64,000 bases of DNA from Devosia sp. A16 (GTDB lineage: Bacteria; Pseudomonadota; Alphaproteobacteria; Rhizobiales; Devosiaceae): positions 62,001-126,000 of the forward strand of contig NZ_CP012945.1 in NCBI RefSeq assembly GCF_001402915.1, given 5' to 3'. This document shows, piece after piece, positions 16,845 through 30,548 of this stretch. The notes beneath the pieces were generated by a model. The model saw only the letters and a program-made list of their open reading frames with translations. It did not search any database and was not told the origin of the DNA. The position numbers and the translations under genes were made by a program. The first letter of the stretch is position 1. Every line of letters starts with the position of its first letter.

Positions 16845-18107
16845 TCAGTTGAACCAGAAGGCGTAGCCGATCAGCGCATCGCCGAACACTGCATTGGCCT
16901 CGGCAAACGACTGGGCGCTGGCAATCGGGCCGTCCTTGAGGAAGGGGAGCGCATCGTAGCCGGTGATCAGCATCACCAGGTCGGTCTTCTTGGCGCCCTC
17001 GAAATAGGCCTTCAGGTCGAAACCCTTCTGGAAGCGCCAGTGCGGCAGCAGCAGCTTGCCGTCGAGAATCAGGTCCGCAGTGTCGAGGGTCGCCATCCAG
17101 GCCTTCACCTGCGCATCGGTGATCCTGGCTTCCGGCGTGATTCCGGTCTGCCTGGGGCTCGGCAGCAACTCGCGGTTGTCATCCGTCTCGGCGAGGATCG
17201 CTTCCCAGTTGCGCCGCGAGAGCGCAGTGACGTCCTTGAACCGCGCCAGCACGCGCTTCAGTCGATCGGCATCGGTCACCGGCCAGTTGAGGTGGTGGAT
17301 AGCTGCCAGCGCATCGGCGATGGCGTTATCGGACTCGGGGTCGAGCATCAGCGTACCGGTGGAGCTCGTATAGGCCTGCATCGGCAACCCGGCGCGCGGG
17401 AACAGCCGGTGGAACGTGGTGTCGAACAACGCCCGGAAGTCATGCGCGAGGAGGAAGTCCGCCTGTGCCGCCAGTATCTGCGTGTAGCCCGCGAGCCAGA
17501 TCGCGTCGGCCCGGTCGAAGCCGATGGTGGAATCGGGCGGTATTGGCGGCGTGGGAGCCGGCGCCCCGGCGTCGGTGGGGCCGGGCACCGTGGCAGCACC
17601 GAACATGGCCTTGAGCACATTGCCGACGCTCTCGGTTTCGCTGCCCTTGCCGTCACCGTCGAGGTCGATCCGCACCTTCAGCACTTCGACCGGTACGACA
17701 TAGTCGCCGGTTTCGCCGGCGGTCAGCAGCGCATCGCGCGCTGCGTCCATGTCGTCGACCAGCAGTTGCAGGATGGCGCGAAACTTGTCGTAGTCGAGCG
17801 GTTCGGGATTGGGGTTCACCGGCACCGGCATGGCCAGTGGCGCCCCCATGATCGGACCGGCGTCGGGCGACGCAAAGCCGTGGCGATAAAGCCCCTGGGC
17901 GAAATGCTCGACACCCTGGATGAAGCTGAGCAGCCCCACGCCGAAGCGCCCTTCGAGGTCCTGCCGCTCGTAGTAGGGTTTGAGCTCGGTGAGCCCCTCC
18001 CCGATCGTGCCGGCGTACAGATGCTTGCGTGTGACGTCGCCCGCTTCGCCAGCCAGCGCCGGCAAGGACAGCGCCGCGCATAGCATGACAGTCGCCAGTT
18101 TCAGCAT
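16845..18107 (-). CDS. Secreted protein of unknown function, 420 residues
   Basis: The ATG at 18107 is preceded by AGGGAGAACC and opens with a signal peptide (MLKLATVMLCAALSLPALA). The mature part is mostly helical (LLSFIQGVEHFAQGLYRHG, DKFRAILQLLVDDMDAARDAL). It has a short acidic stretch DLDGDGKGSE that resembles a calcium-binding loop and a Pro/Ala-rich linker around 185-205 (PGPTDAGAPAPTPPIPP). I do not recognise the family. It is the first gene of a three-gene minus-strand set with two DUF3828-like proteins, all exported, which points to a shared envelope role. The frame extends upstream to 18215, but without a signal peptide. Confidence 0.75.
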   Translation of the reverse strand: MLKLATVMLCAALSLPALAGEAGDVTRKHLYAGTIGEGLTELKPYYERQDLEGRFGVGLLSFIQGVEHFAQGLYRHGFASPDAGPIMGAPLAMPVPVNPNPEPLDYDKFRAILQLLVDDMDAARDALLTAGETGDYVVPVEVLKVRIDLDGDGKGSETESVGNVLKAMFGAATVPGPTDAGAPAPTPPIPPDSTIGFDRADAIWLAGYTQILAAQADFLLAHDFRALFDTTFHRLFPRAGLPMQAYTSSTGTLMLDPESDNAIADALAAIHHLNWPVTDADRLKRVLARFKDVTALSRRNWEAILAETDDNRELLPSPRQTGITPEARITDAQVKAWMATLDTADLILDGKLLLPHWRFQKGFDLKAYFEGAKKTDLVMLITGYDALPFLKDGPIASAQSFAEANAVFGDALIGYAFWFN

Positions 18108-18229
18108 CCTGGTTCTCCCTTCGAGCGCCTTCGGCATGAGTCCCGAGACCCTTCGCTTCGATAGCGCGACATACAGATTGTCCGGGTGCGCCACCGGTTC
18201 ACGAACCGGCGGCATATCCGACAGCTTGG

Positions 18230-22113
<3,884 letters not shown>

Positions 22114-22221
22114 TCGGGAGTGGCCCCTCGGTGGTCGACCGGCCGGACGAGGCCGAACAAACTCGCGCGATACAGCCTAGCCGAAAGGAGAACAAACAGG
22201 CAACAGATTTGTTGCTTCCGG

Positions 22222-23073
22222 TCAGCTCTTCTTGAGCTTGGCAAGGCTGCTGTCGGCGTTCACCTGCGGGGTGATCCCCTGCTTGGCCAACAGGTCGAAC
22301 GCCTGCTTGTACCAGCTGCTCTGCGGATAGTTGTGGCCGAGCACGGCGGCGGCGGTCTGTGCCTCGGAGATGAGGCCGAGCGCCAGGTTCGCCTCGGTCA
22401 GGCGATACAGCGCCTCTTCGATGTGAGTCGACGTCTGGAACTGCTCGGCGACGACGCGGAAGCGGTTGATCGCCGCCGGATAGTTGCCGTTGCCCAGATA
22501 GTAGCGACCCACCGACATCTCCTTGCCGGCAAGCTGGTCGACGCTGACCACCAGCTTTTCCTGCGCATCCTTGGCGTACTTGCTGTCAGGATAGTTGGCG
22601 ATGATCATCGAGTAGGTCTCGATGGCGTTCTTCGAGATCTGCTGATCGCGGGTGATGTCCTTGATCTGCCCGAAATAGGAATTGCCCTTGAGATAGAGCA
22701 CGTAGGGCAGTTCCTTCGATCCCGGGTAGAGCGCCATGTAGCGGTCGGCGGCGAGAATCGCTTCGTCGAACTTGCCGATGCGATAGTTGCCGAAGACCTG
22801 CATCAGCTTGGCCTTCTCGTTGAATTCCGAGAACGGATGCTGGCGCTCGAGCTTTTCCAGCGTCTTGACCGCTGTGACGTAGCGCTGCTTGTCCATGTCG
22901 TCGAGCGCCTGCTGGTACAGGGTCTCGGGCGGCACGATCGCCTCTTCCTTGATCTTGGGCTGACCGAACAGGTTGCAGCCGGCGAGCATCACCACGACAG
23001 CGCCCATCAGCACGAAACGCGCGAACCGGCTCGAAATACCTGCATGCTGAGAGATCGTCACGACCTGCCCCAT
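22222..23073 (-). CDS. bamD: Outer membrane assembly lipoprotein BamD
   Basis: 283 residues. A signal sequence ends in the lipobox LAGC, with Cys33 as the lipid-modified residue. Five TPR-like repeats follow (ETLYQQALDDMDKQRYVTAVKTLEKLERQHPFSEF, and TEANLALGLISEAQTAAAVLGHNYPQSSWY near the end). BamD is the essential lipoprotein of the BAM complex that folds outer-membrane proteins. It sits between lpxC and recN, the usual order in this group. A weak palindrome (GCAACA/TGTTGC, 22200-22215) follows the gene. The ATG used gives a rather long n-region before the hydrophobic core; a start further in is possible. Confidence 0.95.
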   Translation of the reverse strand: MGQVVTISQHAGISSRFARFVLMGAVVVMLAGCNLFGQPKIKEEAIVPPETLYQQALDDMDKQRYVTAVKTLEKLERQHPFSEFNEKAKLMQVFGNYRIGKFDEAILAADRYMALYPGSKELPYVLYLKGNSYFGQIKDITRDQQISKNAIETYSMIIANYPDSKYAKDAQEKLVVSVDQLAGKEMSVGRYYLGNGNYPAAINRFRVVAEQFQTSTHIEEALYRLTEANLALGLISEAQTAAAVLGHNYPQSSWYKQAFDLLAKQGITPQVNADSSLAKLKKS

Positions 23074-23144
23074 CCCATTGACGCACTACCCTGAAGTGGC
23101 AGGCGGACTACTGACAAAAAAGATCAAAACTGTGGCGCGGCCTG

Positions 23145-24101
23145 TCAACCAACCGAGCGCAGATAGGACTGAACGTTGAGCCCGTCGGGCATGTCATCGA
23201 GTGCATCGAAGGCAACGGGCAACTGATCGGCGGTGACGATCTCGTAATTGGCCTCGCTGGCGAACAGGCCATGCAGGACCAGCGCATTGAGCGCGTGACC
23301 ACCCTTGTAAGAACGGAACCGCCCGTAGATCGGCAGCCCGCACAGCGCCAGATCGCCGATGGCGTCGAGCAGCTTGTGACGGACGAACTCGTCTTCGTAG
23401 CGCAGGCCACCCGGATTGAGAATCCGATCCTCGTGCACGGTGATCGAATTTTCCATCGAGGAGCCGAGCGCATAGCCGGCCTGGCGGAGAATCTTGGCGT
23501 CACGCACGAAGCCGAAGGTGCGGGCGCGTGAGACGTCGTCGTAATACTTGCGCGGGGTCCAGTCGAAGATCATCCGCTGCCGGCCGATGACGCGGCTGTC
23601 GAAATCGATCTCGAGGTCCAGCATGCGGCCGTTATACGGCTCGAGCGCGGCGGACGCCTCGTTGTTGCGCACCAGCACCTGGCGCATGATCTTGATGTAG
23701 CGGCGCGGCGCCGGCTGCACCATCAGGCCGACCTGCTGGATGCCCTGCACGAACGGCCAGGCGCTGCCGTCGATGATCGGGCATTCGGCGCCAGTCAGCA
23801 CCATGTGGGCATTGTCCACGCCCATGCCGGAGAGCGCGGAAACCACGTGCTCGACGGTTGCCACCGATACGCTGTCGCCCAGATCCAGCGTCGTGCACAG
23901 CGTCGTGCGCGTCACGCGCGAGAAGTGCACCGGCACCGGGCCGATGCGGCGGCCGTCATCGAGCAGGCGCGTCACCGTATAACCGCTGTCGGGCGCGGCA
24001 GGCTCGAGCGTGAGGGTAACAGGAGCGCCGGAGTGAACCCCGATACCGCTGAATTCGAGCGCATCGGCCAAAGTACGCTGCCGCGCCGAAAGTTTATGCA
24101 T
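23145..24101 (-). CDS. lpxC: UDP-3-O-acyl-N-acetylglucosamine deacetylase
   Basis: 318 residues. The zinc-ligand motif VEHVVSAL (His85) and the catalytic region (LRYEDEFVRHKLLDAIGDLALCG, later GGHALNALVLHGL) are clear, as is the N-terminal RQRTLADALEFSGIGVHSG. It catalyses the committed step of lipid A synthesis in the cytosol, so the organism makes lipopolysaccharide. It lies between ftsZ and bamD. A terminator hairpin separates it from ftsZ, so it is likely to have its own promoter. Confidence 0.97.
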   Translation of the reverse strand: MHKLSARQRTLADALEFSGIGVHSGAPVTLTLEPAAPDSGYTVTRLLDDGRRIGPVPVHFSRVTRTTLCTTLDLGDSVSVATVEHVVSALSGMGVDNAHMVLTGAECPIIDGSAWPFVQGIQQVGLMVQPAPRRYIKIMRQVLVRNNEASAALEPYNGRMLDLEIDFDSRVIGRQRMIFDWTPRKYYDDVSRARTFGFVRDAKILRQAGYALGSSMENSITVHEDRILNPGGLRYEDEFVRHKLLDAIGDLALCGLPIYGRFRSYKGGHALNALVLHGLFASEANYEIVTADQLPVAFDALDDMPDGLNVQSYLRSVG

Positions 24102-24150
24102 GCTTTAAGGACTCCAGCCCCGTCTGCGACCCGGTGCAGTCATAGACAAT

Positions 24151-24178
24151 AAAATCCCGGCGCGGAAGCCGCGCCGGG
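24151..24178 (-). terminator. Rho-independent terminator after ftsZ
   Basis: Perfect 10-base arms CCCGGCGCGG/CCGCGCCGGG (24156-24165 and 24169-24178) with a three-base loop. On the minus strand they are followed by ATTTTATT. It lies 31 bases after the ftsZ stop and 50 bases before the lpxC start. Confidence 0.85.
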
Positions 24179-24208
24179 GACGTGTATTCGGGCTTTCCCC
24201 CGCGGCTG

Positions 24209-25855
24209 TTAGCCGTGCTTGCGGAGGAAGGCAGGGATCTCGATGTGCTCTTTCTGAGCCGGCTGCACGGGTGCGCGACCATACTGGTCGGCATTGCCCC
24301 GGGCGCCCTCGGCGCTAGCCGAAACCCGCGCATTCCGGGCGCCTCCGGCCTCGATGGCGCTGCGCGCGGCAGCGTCGTCGGCGCTCGGCTCGACCGCCGG
24401 TTCGGCCCGCGCGGCTTCATTCGACTTAAGGCTAATGCCCACGTTGGAGGCGAGGCGCTTGAACAGGGCACGCGCGTTGCGCGGCTCCGGCTCCTGCTTT
24501 TCTTGCGCGCTCAGTGACTGCCTTGCAACAGCCGGGAACTCCTCGGTGCGCGGCATGCGGCGCTGACCGTCCGGCCGCTCGGCGCTCGAAGGCACATAGG
24601 CACTGGGAATCGGCGCCTCGATGAGTCGCGGCGCTTCCTCGAGCTGCGTGTGGCTGGCCTGCGGGATATAGGGCTCGACGGTGATGCCGTCGTCTTCCTG
24701 GTATTCCTGGTAGCTCGGCTCGGCGTAGGAGATCGCCTCGGCCACAGCCTGCTCGACCTGAGTCTCGAATTCCGGCTCAGCCTGCGCCTCGACCACCGGA
24801 GCGCGCTCCGGCATGGCCTGGCGCATCACCGCTGCCTGCAGAGGCTGGCGCGACGGGTTGGCCTTCATCGGCTCGAGCGCCTGAACCATCGTAGCATCGG
24901 TGCCGGTGGCGACGACCGAGACACGGATCGTGCCGGTCATGTCCGGATCGAAGGTCGCACCCAGGATGATGTTGGCATCCGAGTCGACTTCCTCACGGAT
25001 GCGGCTCGCCGCCTCGTCCACTTCGTAGAGGGTAAGGTCCGGACCGCCGGTGATCGAGATCAGGAGGCCGCGCGCGCCCTGCATCGATACATCGTCGAGC
25101 AGCGGGTTGGCGATCGCCGCCTCGGCCGCATGCCGCGCACGATCCTCGCCGGAGGCCTCGCCCGTCCCCATCATGGCCTTGCCCATGCCGCGCATCACGG
25201 CGCGTACGTCGGCGAAGTCGAGGTTGATCAGGCCTTCCTTGACCATCAGGTCGGTGATGCAGGCGACGCCGGAATAGAGCACCTGATCCGCCATCTTGAA
25301 GGCGTCTGCAAAGGTGGTCTTCTCGTTGGCGACCCGGAACAGGTTCTGGTTCGGGATCACGATCAGCGTGTCGACGTGCCTGTGCAACTCGTCGATGCCG
25401 TCTTCGGCGAGGCGCGAACGGCGGTTGCCTTCGAACTGGAACGGCTTGGTGACCACACCGACCGTCAGGATGCCCTGCTCGCGAGCCGCACGGGCCACTA
25501 CCGGCGCCGCGCCGGTGCCGGTGCCGCCACCCATGCCCGCAGTGATGAACACCATGTGAGCGCCGCTCAGGTGATCATTGATCTCGTCGTAGCTTTCCTC
25601 GGCGGCCGCCCTGCCCACTTCCGGGTGCGAACCGGCGCCGAGCCCCTCGGTAACCGAGACGCCCAACTGGATGATCCGCTGCGCGCTGGAGAGGGCCAGG
25701 GCCTGTGCGTCGGTGTTGGCGCAGACGAAGTCCACTCCAGACAGGCCCGAGGCGATCATGTTGTTGACCGCGTTGCCGCCGGCGCCGCCGACACCGAATA
25801 CGGTGATGCGGGGCTTCAGTTCTTGAATGTCCGGAATGGTGAGGTTGATGGTCAT
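24209..25855 (-). CDS. ftsZ: Cell division protein FtsZ
   Basis: 548 residues. The tubulin-like GTPase domain (about 14-330) shows [12 protein letters not shown], the GTP signature GGGTGTG (109-115) and the T7-loop region [14 protein letters not shown] long low-complexity linker (about 335-530) follows, then the conserved C-terminal peptide [10 protein letters not shown] that binds FtsA. Length well above E. coli FtsZ (383) is normal for rhizobial main-type FtsZ. It forms the division ring. The 303-base gap from ftsA holds a CtrA-like box, so it probably has its own promoter; a terminator follows. Confidence 0.98.
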   Translation of the reverse strand: MTINLTIPDIQELKPRITVFGVGGAGGNAVNNMIASGLSGVDFVCANTDAQALALSSAQRIIQLGVSVTEGLGAGSHPEVGRAAAEESYDEINDHLSGAHMVFITAGMGGGTGTGAAPVVARAAREQGILTVGVVTKPFQFEGNRRSRLAEDGIDELHRHVDTLIVIPNQNLFRVANEKTTFADAFKMADQVLYSGVACITDLMVKEGLINLDFADVRAVMRGMGKAMMGTGEASGEDRARHAAEAAIANPLLDDVSMQGARGLLISITGGPDLTLYEVDEAASRIREEVDSDANIILGATFDPDMTGTIRVSVVATGTDATMVQALEPMKANPSRQPLQAAVMRQAMPERAPVVEAQAEPEFETQVEQAVAEAISYAEPSYQEYQEDDGITVEPYIPQASHTQLEEAPRLIEAPIPSAYVPSSAERPDGQRRMPRTEEFPAVARQSLSAQEKQEPEPRNARALFKRLASNVGISLKSNEAARAEPAVEPSADDAAARSAIEAGGARNARVSASAEGARGNADQYGRAPVQPAQKEHIEIPAFLRKHG

Positions 25856-25902
25856 GATGGCCCCATGAGTGGCGTGTGAGACCAGTATTAGTCGCCAATT
25901 CG

Positions 25903-25917
25903 TTAACCAGACCCTAA
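25903..25917 (-). promoter_or_regulatory. CtrA-like box upstream of ftsZ
   Basis: On the minus strand the site is TTAG, seven bases, TTAA, one mismatch from the CtrA consensus TTAA-N7-TTAA. It lies 48 bases before the ftsZ start. The surrounding gap (25856-26158) has further TTAA words (near 25937 and 25984) but no gene that I can support. CtrA control of ftsZ is known in Caulobacter; here it is inferred. Confidence 0.5.
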
Positions 25918-26158
25918 CAATGCCCTTGAAACCGTTAACGTGATGGCAATTTGCAAGCCGGCCTAACGGCTTGGTAGGGTTACGTTAAGCATGAAGTTGA
26001 GGGGTCCCGGCAGCTGCTCGGCGGACCTTGCTGCGACTCGCTGCCCCTGCTCCGATTCTCACGCCGTCATCCCGGGCGCGCCCCAGCGGCCCCGCATCAT
26101 CGCGCGGCAGGCGCCGGGTTGGTCCGGCATCCGCCCGGACGGAAGACGTGAGCCAGAC

Positions 26159-27472
26159 TCAGAAGCTGGTGCGTAGCCAGTTGCCGACGCGCGCGAAGTA
26201 GCCGTCGGTGCCGGTGAGGCGCACCGAGCGATGCGGCTCCACATATTCCTGCGCACAGACCTGGGGGTAGATCAGCATGCCGGCAACCGTGGCGAATGCC
26301 GGCCCCTTGGCCATCTCCGGCAAACCGGCGATTCCCATCGGCCGACCGTTGCGGACGTTGCGGGCCAGCACCCGGCGCGCAACTTCCGGCAGCCCGGTGA
26401 GCTCGCTGGCTCCACCTGTCAGCACGAATCGGCGGCCGCAGATGTCCATCATGCCGGTCGCCTGCATGCGATCCTTGATGGCAGTCAGCACTTCCTCGAC
26501 GCGCGGACGGATGATGCGGGTGATGTGCGAGCGCGGAATCTGGCCCGGCGCTTCGTCGCGGGTGGCGCCCACCGGCGTGATGGCGATCATGTCGCGCTCG
26601 TCGGTCTGCGCCGGCAGCACCGAGCCGTACATGGTCTTCAACCGCTCCGCGTCCGCGATTCCTACCGACAGGTGGCGCGCGATATCGAGGGTCAGGTGGT
26701 GCCCGCCGATGGCTATGGCATCGGCGTAGACCAACTGGCCGTCCGAGAATACCGATACCGTGGTGGTGGCGCCGCCGAAGTCGATGCAGGCGACGCCCAG
26801 CGAGCTCTCGTCGTCGACGAGGGTCGCGAGGCCGGACGCATAAGGCGTCGCCATCAGCGCCTCGATCTGCAGGTGGCAACGGTGCAGCACCAGCTCGATA
26901 TTGCGCATCGCCAGCGTCTCGGCGGAGATCACCGCGACGTCGATCGACAGCTTCTCGCCGACCATGTTCTTGGGGTCCTTGATCCCCTTCTGGCCGTCGA
27001 GCGCATAGCCGATCGGCAGCGCATGGATGATCGAGCGTTCCGGGCGGACCGACCGCTCGTTCACCGCGCGCAGCACCCGCTGGATGTCGGCCCGTTCCAC
27101 TTCCTGGCCACCCAGGTTGACGCCCGCCGAGAACGTCTCGGACCCGAGCCGTCCGGCGGTGACGTTGACGATCACCGACTGCACGGTGACGCCGGCGGAG
27201 CGCTCGGCAATGCCGACCACGGTGCGCACGGCCTGCTCGGCCTTGTCGAGATCGGTGATGACGCCGCTCTTGATGCCTGACGACGGACCGTAGCCGAAGC
27301 CGATCACCTCGACATTGTGGGTGCGGCCGCGCAGCGACTTGCCTTCCGTGCGCGGCACCAGCCGTGCGATCACGCAGCAGATCTTGGTCGAGCCGATGTC
27401 CAGCACCGTCACCAGGGAGGTACGGCCCGGCTGAACTGGCTTGAGCCGCGCGGTCAGGGCATCGGTCATCAT
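26159..27472 (-). CDS. ftsA: Cell division protein FtsA
   Basis: 437 residues, an actin/Hsp70-fold ATPase. The N-terminal phosphate motif is TVLDIGSTKICCVIA. Further landmarks are GVACIDFGGATTTVSVF and RRFVLTGGASELTGLPEVA. The C-terminal amphipathic membrane-targeting helix is represented by the final residues (DGYFARVGNWLRTSF). FtsA tethers FtsZ to the inner membrane and recruits late division proteins. It starts four bases after the ftsQ stop, so the two are cotranslated. Two ATG codons stand side by side at the start; the first is used. Confidence 0.97.
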   Translation of the reverse strand: MMTDALTARLKPVQPGRTSLVTVLDIGSTKICCVIARLVPRTEGKSLRGRTHNVEVIGFGYGPSSGIKSGVITDLDKAEQAVRTVVGIAERSAGVTVQSVIVNVTAGRLGSETFSAGVNLGGQEVERADIQRVLRAVNERSVRPERSIIHALPIGYALDGQKGIKDPKNMVGEKLSIDVAVISAETLAMRNIELVLHRCHLQIEALMATPYASGLATLVDDESSLGVACIDFGGATTTVSVFSDGQLVYADAIAIGGHHLTLDIARHLSVGIADAERLKTMYGSVLPAQTDERDMIAITPVGATRDEAPGQIPRSHITRIIRPRVEEVLTAIKDRMQATGMMDICGRRFVLTGGASELTGLPEVARRVLARNVRNGRPMGIAGLPEMAKGPAFATVAGMLIYPQVCAQEYVEPHRSVRLTGTDGYFARVGNWLRTSF

Positions 27473-27476
27473 GGTC

Positions 27477-28478
27477 TTACTGAGTCCGGGTTACAGGCAC
27501 GACGGGAGCGACAACGGCGGGAGCCCCGGCAGCGGCAGGGGCGGAGGCGGTGGAACTGGCGACGGGGCCGGAGGGCTTCTTGGCCGGCTTCTTGCCCTTG
27601 GCTTCGGCGATCTGGGCCGCGGCGATTTCACCCGGCTTCAGCGTCACGATGCCCTGCACCCTGAGGTCGATCAGCGTCACGTCGCGATCGAGCAGGGCGT
27701 AGTCGGCCTGGTACATGTCGAGCTGGTCGAGCGCCTGCGCGACGCCGGTTTCCGGCAGCTGCACCCTGAGGCCGTTGCGATAGATCAGGTCCCAGCGGCG
27801 GTCGCCGATCCGGCTCAGGGCGGCAAGCTGGTTCTGCAGCGCCTGGTGGCGGCTGAGGATGCGCACCATCGCCACGGCATCGTCGGCAGCCCCCTCCCCG
27901 ATCACCAGCGGCAGATCGGTATACGAGCTGATGTCGGTGCCGATCTTCCTGCCGGCCTCGTCGATCAGCCAGGTGGTATCGCCCACCCGCCAGCGCACCA
28001 CCGGCACCTTCTCGACGATCGAGACGATGACCTTGTTGGGATAGACCTTGCGGACGGTCGCCGACTTGACGGCGCGCAGCCACTCGAGCCGCGCCTGCGC
28101 CTTCTGCGCATCGAAGGTCAGCGTCGAGTTGCCTGTCCCCACCGTCAGCAGGGTAATGATGTCCTTGTCGTCGGTCAGCGTCTGGCCGCTGATCTCGATG
28201 GCGTCGATGCCGAAACCGGCCTGGGCGAACTCACCCTGGACGAACCGATAGGCGGTGAGGCCGGCCGCGCCGATGACGTCGCGCGCCTGGTAGACGCCGA
28301 AGGCCAGCAGCAGTGCGAAGAGAGCGCCGAAACTGCGAAGGATAATCTGCTTGTGCAGCACCCAGACATGGCTGGCCTTGACCAGGGCGCGACGGCTGGG
28401 ACGCGGCAGGGGAACGGGGAAATAGCGAGGATCGACAGGCTGGGCGTTGGCGAAACTCTTGGCCCCTACCTGTTGCAA
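27477..28478 (-). CDS. ftsQ: Cell division protein FtsQ
   Basis: 333 residues. A cytoplasmic Arg-rich head ([17 protein letters not shown]) precedes one membrane segment (about 49-66, [17 protein letters not shown]). The POTRA domain follows ([21 protein letters not shown]...), then the FtsQ beta domain ([22 protein letters not shown]). The C-terminus (about 290-333) is a Pro/Ala/Lys tail. FtsQ scaffolds the FtsQLB complex. The start is TTG, chosen because GGAGG stands about seven bases upstream and no other start codon lies before the membrane segment. It overlaps the ddl end by 13 bases. Confidence 0.93.
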   Translation of the reverse strand: MQQVGAKSFANAQPVDPRYFPVPLPRPSRRALVKASHVWVLHKQIILRSFGALFALLLAFGVYQARDVIGAAGLTAYRFVQGEFAQAGFGIDAIEISGQTLTDDKDIITLLTVGTGNSTLTFDAQKAQARLEWLRAVKSATVRKVYPNKVIVSIVEKVPVVRWRVGDTTWLIDEAGRKIGTDISSYTDLPLVIGEGAADDAVAMVRILSRHQALQNQLAALSRIGDRRWDLIYRNGLRVQLPETGVAQALDQLDMYQADYALLDRDVTLIDLRVQGIVTLKPGEIAAAQIAEAKGKKPAKKPSGPVASSTASAPAAAGAPAVVAPVVPVTRTQ

Positions 28479-29386
28479 CTCGCATCCTCCACCATCCAGG
28501 CAACCAGCTCCTCGAACGAGTGGCCGGCATGGCGGGCCTGTTCGGGAACCAGTGACGTTTCGGTCATGCCTGGCTGGGTGTTGATCTCGAGGCAGACGAG
28601 CTCGCCGTCCGGCCCTGCCTGGTCGTTGTAGCGGAAGTCACTCCGCGACACGCCCCGGCACCCAAGCGCAGCATGCGCCTTAAGCGCCATCTTCTGCACT
28701 TTGTCGTAAATTTTCGGTTGAATTTCCGCGGGAATGACGTGGCGGGAGCCGCCTTTGACGTACTTTGCCTCATAATTGTAGAAGCTGAGGTCGGTGACGA
28801 TCTCGGTCACCCCGAGCGCCACGTCGCCCATCACCGCACAGGTGAGCTCCCGACCGGGGATATAGCGCTCGACCATCACCTCTTCGCCGGACTTCCAATC
28901 CTCGCGCAGCAGCTCCTGCGGCGGATGCGACTGGTCGGCCTTGACGATGAACACCCCGAAGCTCGAGCCATCCGAGATCGGCTTCACCACATAAGGAGGC
29001 GCCATGACGTGGGCGCGGGCGACCTCGGCGCGGTTGGCGATGGTATGGTCGGTGACCGGGATGCCGGCCGCCTTGAACATGATCTTGGCCTGGTGCTTGT
29101 CCATCGCCAGCGCCGAAGCCAGGACGCCCGAGTGCGTATAGGGAATGCGCAGGAATTCGAGCACGCCCTGGATCGTGCCATCCTCGCCATAGCGGCCATG
29201 CAGTGCATTGAAGGCGACGTCGGGCTTCAGCTCGCGCAGCACCTCGGCGACGTCATAGCCGACGTCGACCTCGGTGACGTTGTAGCCGGCATTGCGCAAC
29301 GCCCGCGCACATTCGGTGCCCGAGGAAATCGACACCGGGCGTTCATTCGAAATGCCGCCCATCAGGACTGCGACGTGCTTGGTCAT
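28466..29386 (-). CDS. ddl: D-alanine--D-alanine ligase
   Basis: 306 residues, ATP-grasp fold. Landmarks are [20 protein letters not shown] (start), [48 protein letters not shown], the Mg-binding [17 protein letters not shown] and a C-terminal [12 protein letters not shown]. It makes the D-Ala-D-Ala dipeptide that MurF adds. It lies between murB and ftsQ as usual, but is separated from murB by 169 bases holding a family A repeat, so a separate promoter is possible. Confidence 0.96.
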   Translation of the reverse strand: MTKHVAVLMGGISNERPVSISSGTECARALRNAGYNVTEVDVGYDVAEVLRELKPDVAFNALHGRYGEDGTIQGVLEFLRIPYTHSGVLASALAMDKHQAKIMFKAAGIPVTDHTIANRAEVARAHVMAPPYVVKPISDGSSFGVFIVKADQSHPPQELLREDWKSGEEVMVERYIPGRELTCAVMGDVALGVTEIVTDLSFYNYEAKYVKGGSRHVIPAEIQPKIYDKVQKMALKAHAALGCRGVSRSDFRYNDQAGPDGELVCLEINTQPGMTETSLVPEQARHAGHSFEELVAWMVEDASCNR

Positions 29387-29418
29387 TGCGGCTGCTTTCC
29401 AAAGTCAGGTTGAAGCCG

Positions 29419-29542
29419 AGACGGCCCCCTCCCGGCCTCCCCCATAAAGGGGGAGGTGAAGAGTTGGGGGCTTGGCGAGAAATTGCCTATGGCACGATGC
29501 GGCACCTCCCCCCTTGTGGGGGAGGATGGGAGGGGGCCGTCT
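29419..29542. repeat. Long intergenic inverted repeat, family A
   Basis: 124 bases in the murB-ddl gap, beginning agacggccccctccc and ending gggagggggccgtct, with inner ctccccc/gggggag arms. Its first 45 bases are identical to those of the element at 13273-13398; the middle differs. As RNA it would fold into a long hairpin between two cell-wall genes. Confidence 0.85.
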
Positions 29543-29555
29543 CTATCAGTCAGCA

Positions 29556-30548
29556 CTAAACGGCTCCCGTGAACGGCGCCCCGTCCATGAACTCGCGGAC
29601 CTCCCGCCCGGGCAGGAAATGCCCCATGCGGCGCACTTCCCATTTGAGCTCGATGCCGTGCTTGTCGCGCACCTTCTGGCGGATCGTCTCGCCGACGGTC
29701 TCGACCTCGAACGCATCGGCTTCGCCCATGTTGATGAGGAAGTTGGAGTGCATCTCGCTCATCTGGGCGCGACCGAAGGTGAAGCCGCGGCCGCCGGCCT
29801 CGTCGATCACCTTCCAGCTCGAATGCCCCTCGGGGTTCTTGAAGGTCGAGCCGGCGGTCCTGGCGCGGGTCGGCTGCGTGCTCTCGCGCCGTTCGGTGAC
29901 GGTGCGCATCTCGGTGAGGATCTTCTCGGGGTCACCGGCAAACCCCTGGTAGACCGCCGAGGTGAACACCGCGCCGCGCGGCCCGTTCGACTTGCGGTAG
30001 AGATAGCCCATCTCGGCGTTGCTGAGCGTGATGATCTCGCCCTGCCGGGTCACGGCGCGCAGCTCGACCATACGGTTGCGCGTCTCGGTGCCGTAGCAGC
30101 CGGCATTCATGTAGAGCGCCCCGCCGATGCCGCCGGGGATGCCGCGGTAGAACCACAGCCCGTCGATGCCCGCCTCGGCCGAAGCGGTCGCCACTTTCAC
30201 GTCCGGCACCGCCGCGCCGGCGCGCACCCGATGCCCGTCGAGGATGTCGATGGCGCCGAAGCCCTTGGCCGGCAGTCGGATCACCACGCCATCGAGGCCG
30301 CCGTCGCGGATCAGAAGGTTCGAGCCGAGCCCGATCACCGTGACGCGGATCTCGGCCGGCAGGTGTTTCAGGAAGAAGGCCAGGTCGTCTTCGTCGACCG
30401 GGCGGAAGAACAGCTGGGCCGGGCCCCCTACCCGCAGCGTCGTCATCTCGTCGAGGGGCTGGTTGGGGATCAACTGGCCGCGCACCTCGGCGGTCCAGTT
30501 GCCGAACGTCGGAATCAGGTCAGGCCACTGCGGCACGTGCACGTTCAT
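29556..30548 (-). CDS. murB: UDP-N-acetylenolpyruvoylglucosamine reductase
   Basis: 330 residues. FAD-binding features are [35 protein letters not shown] and the active-site region [17 protein letters not shown]. The C-terminal part has [17 protein letters not shown] (with the catalytic Ser) and [20 protein letters not shown]. It is type I by length and motifs. It reduces enolpyruvyl-UDP-GlcNAc to UDP-MurNAc in the cytosol. Its start overlaps the murC stop by four bases (ATGA). The C-terminus runs to 13 bases from the family A repeat. Confidence 0.96.
   Translation of the reverse strand: MNVHVPQWPDLIPTFGNWTAEVRGQLIPNQPLDEMTTLRVGGPAQLFFRPVDEDDLAFFLKHLPAEIRVTVIGLGSNLLIRDGGLDGVVIRLPAKGFGAIDILDGHRVRAGAAVPDVKVATASAEAGIDGLWFYRGIPGGIGGALYMNAGCYGTETRNRMVELRAVTRQGEIITLSNAEMGYLYRKSNGPRGAVFTSAVYQGFAGDPEKILTEMRTVTERRESTQPTRARTAGSTFKNPEGHSSWKVIDEAGGRGFTFGRAQMSEMHSNFLINMGEADAFEVETVGETIRQKVRDKHGIELKWEVRRMGHFLPGREVREFMDGAPFTGAV

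Noticed and set aside
22200-22215. Palindrome GCAACA/TGTTGC after bamD as terminator
   Set aside because: The stem is only six base pairs with no T-run of note, too weak to list as a terminator.
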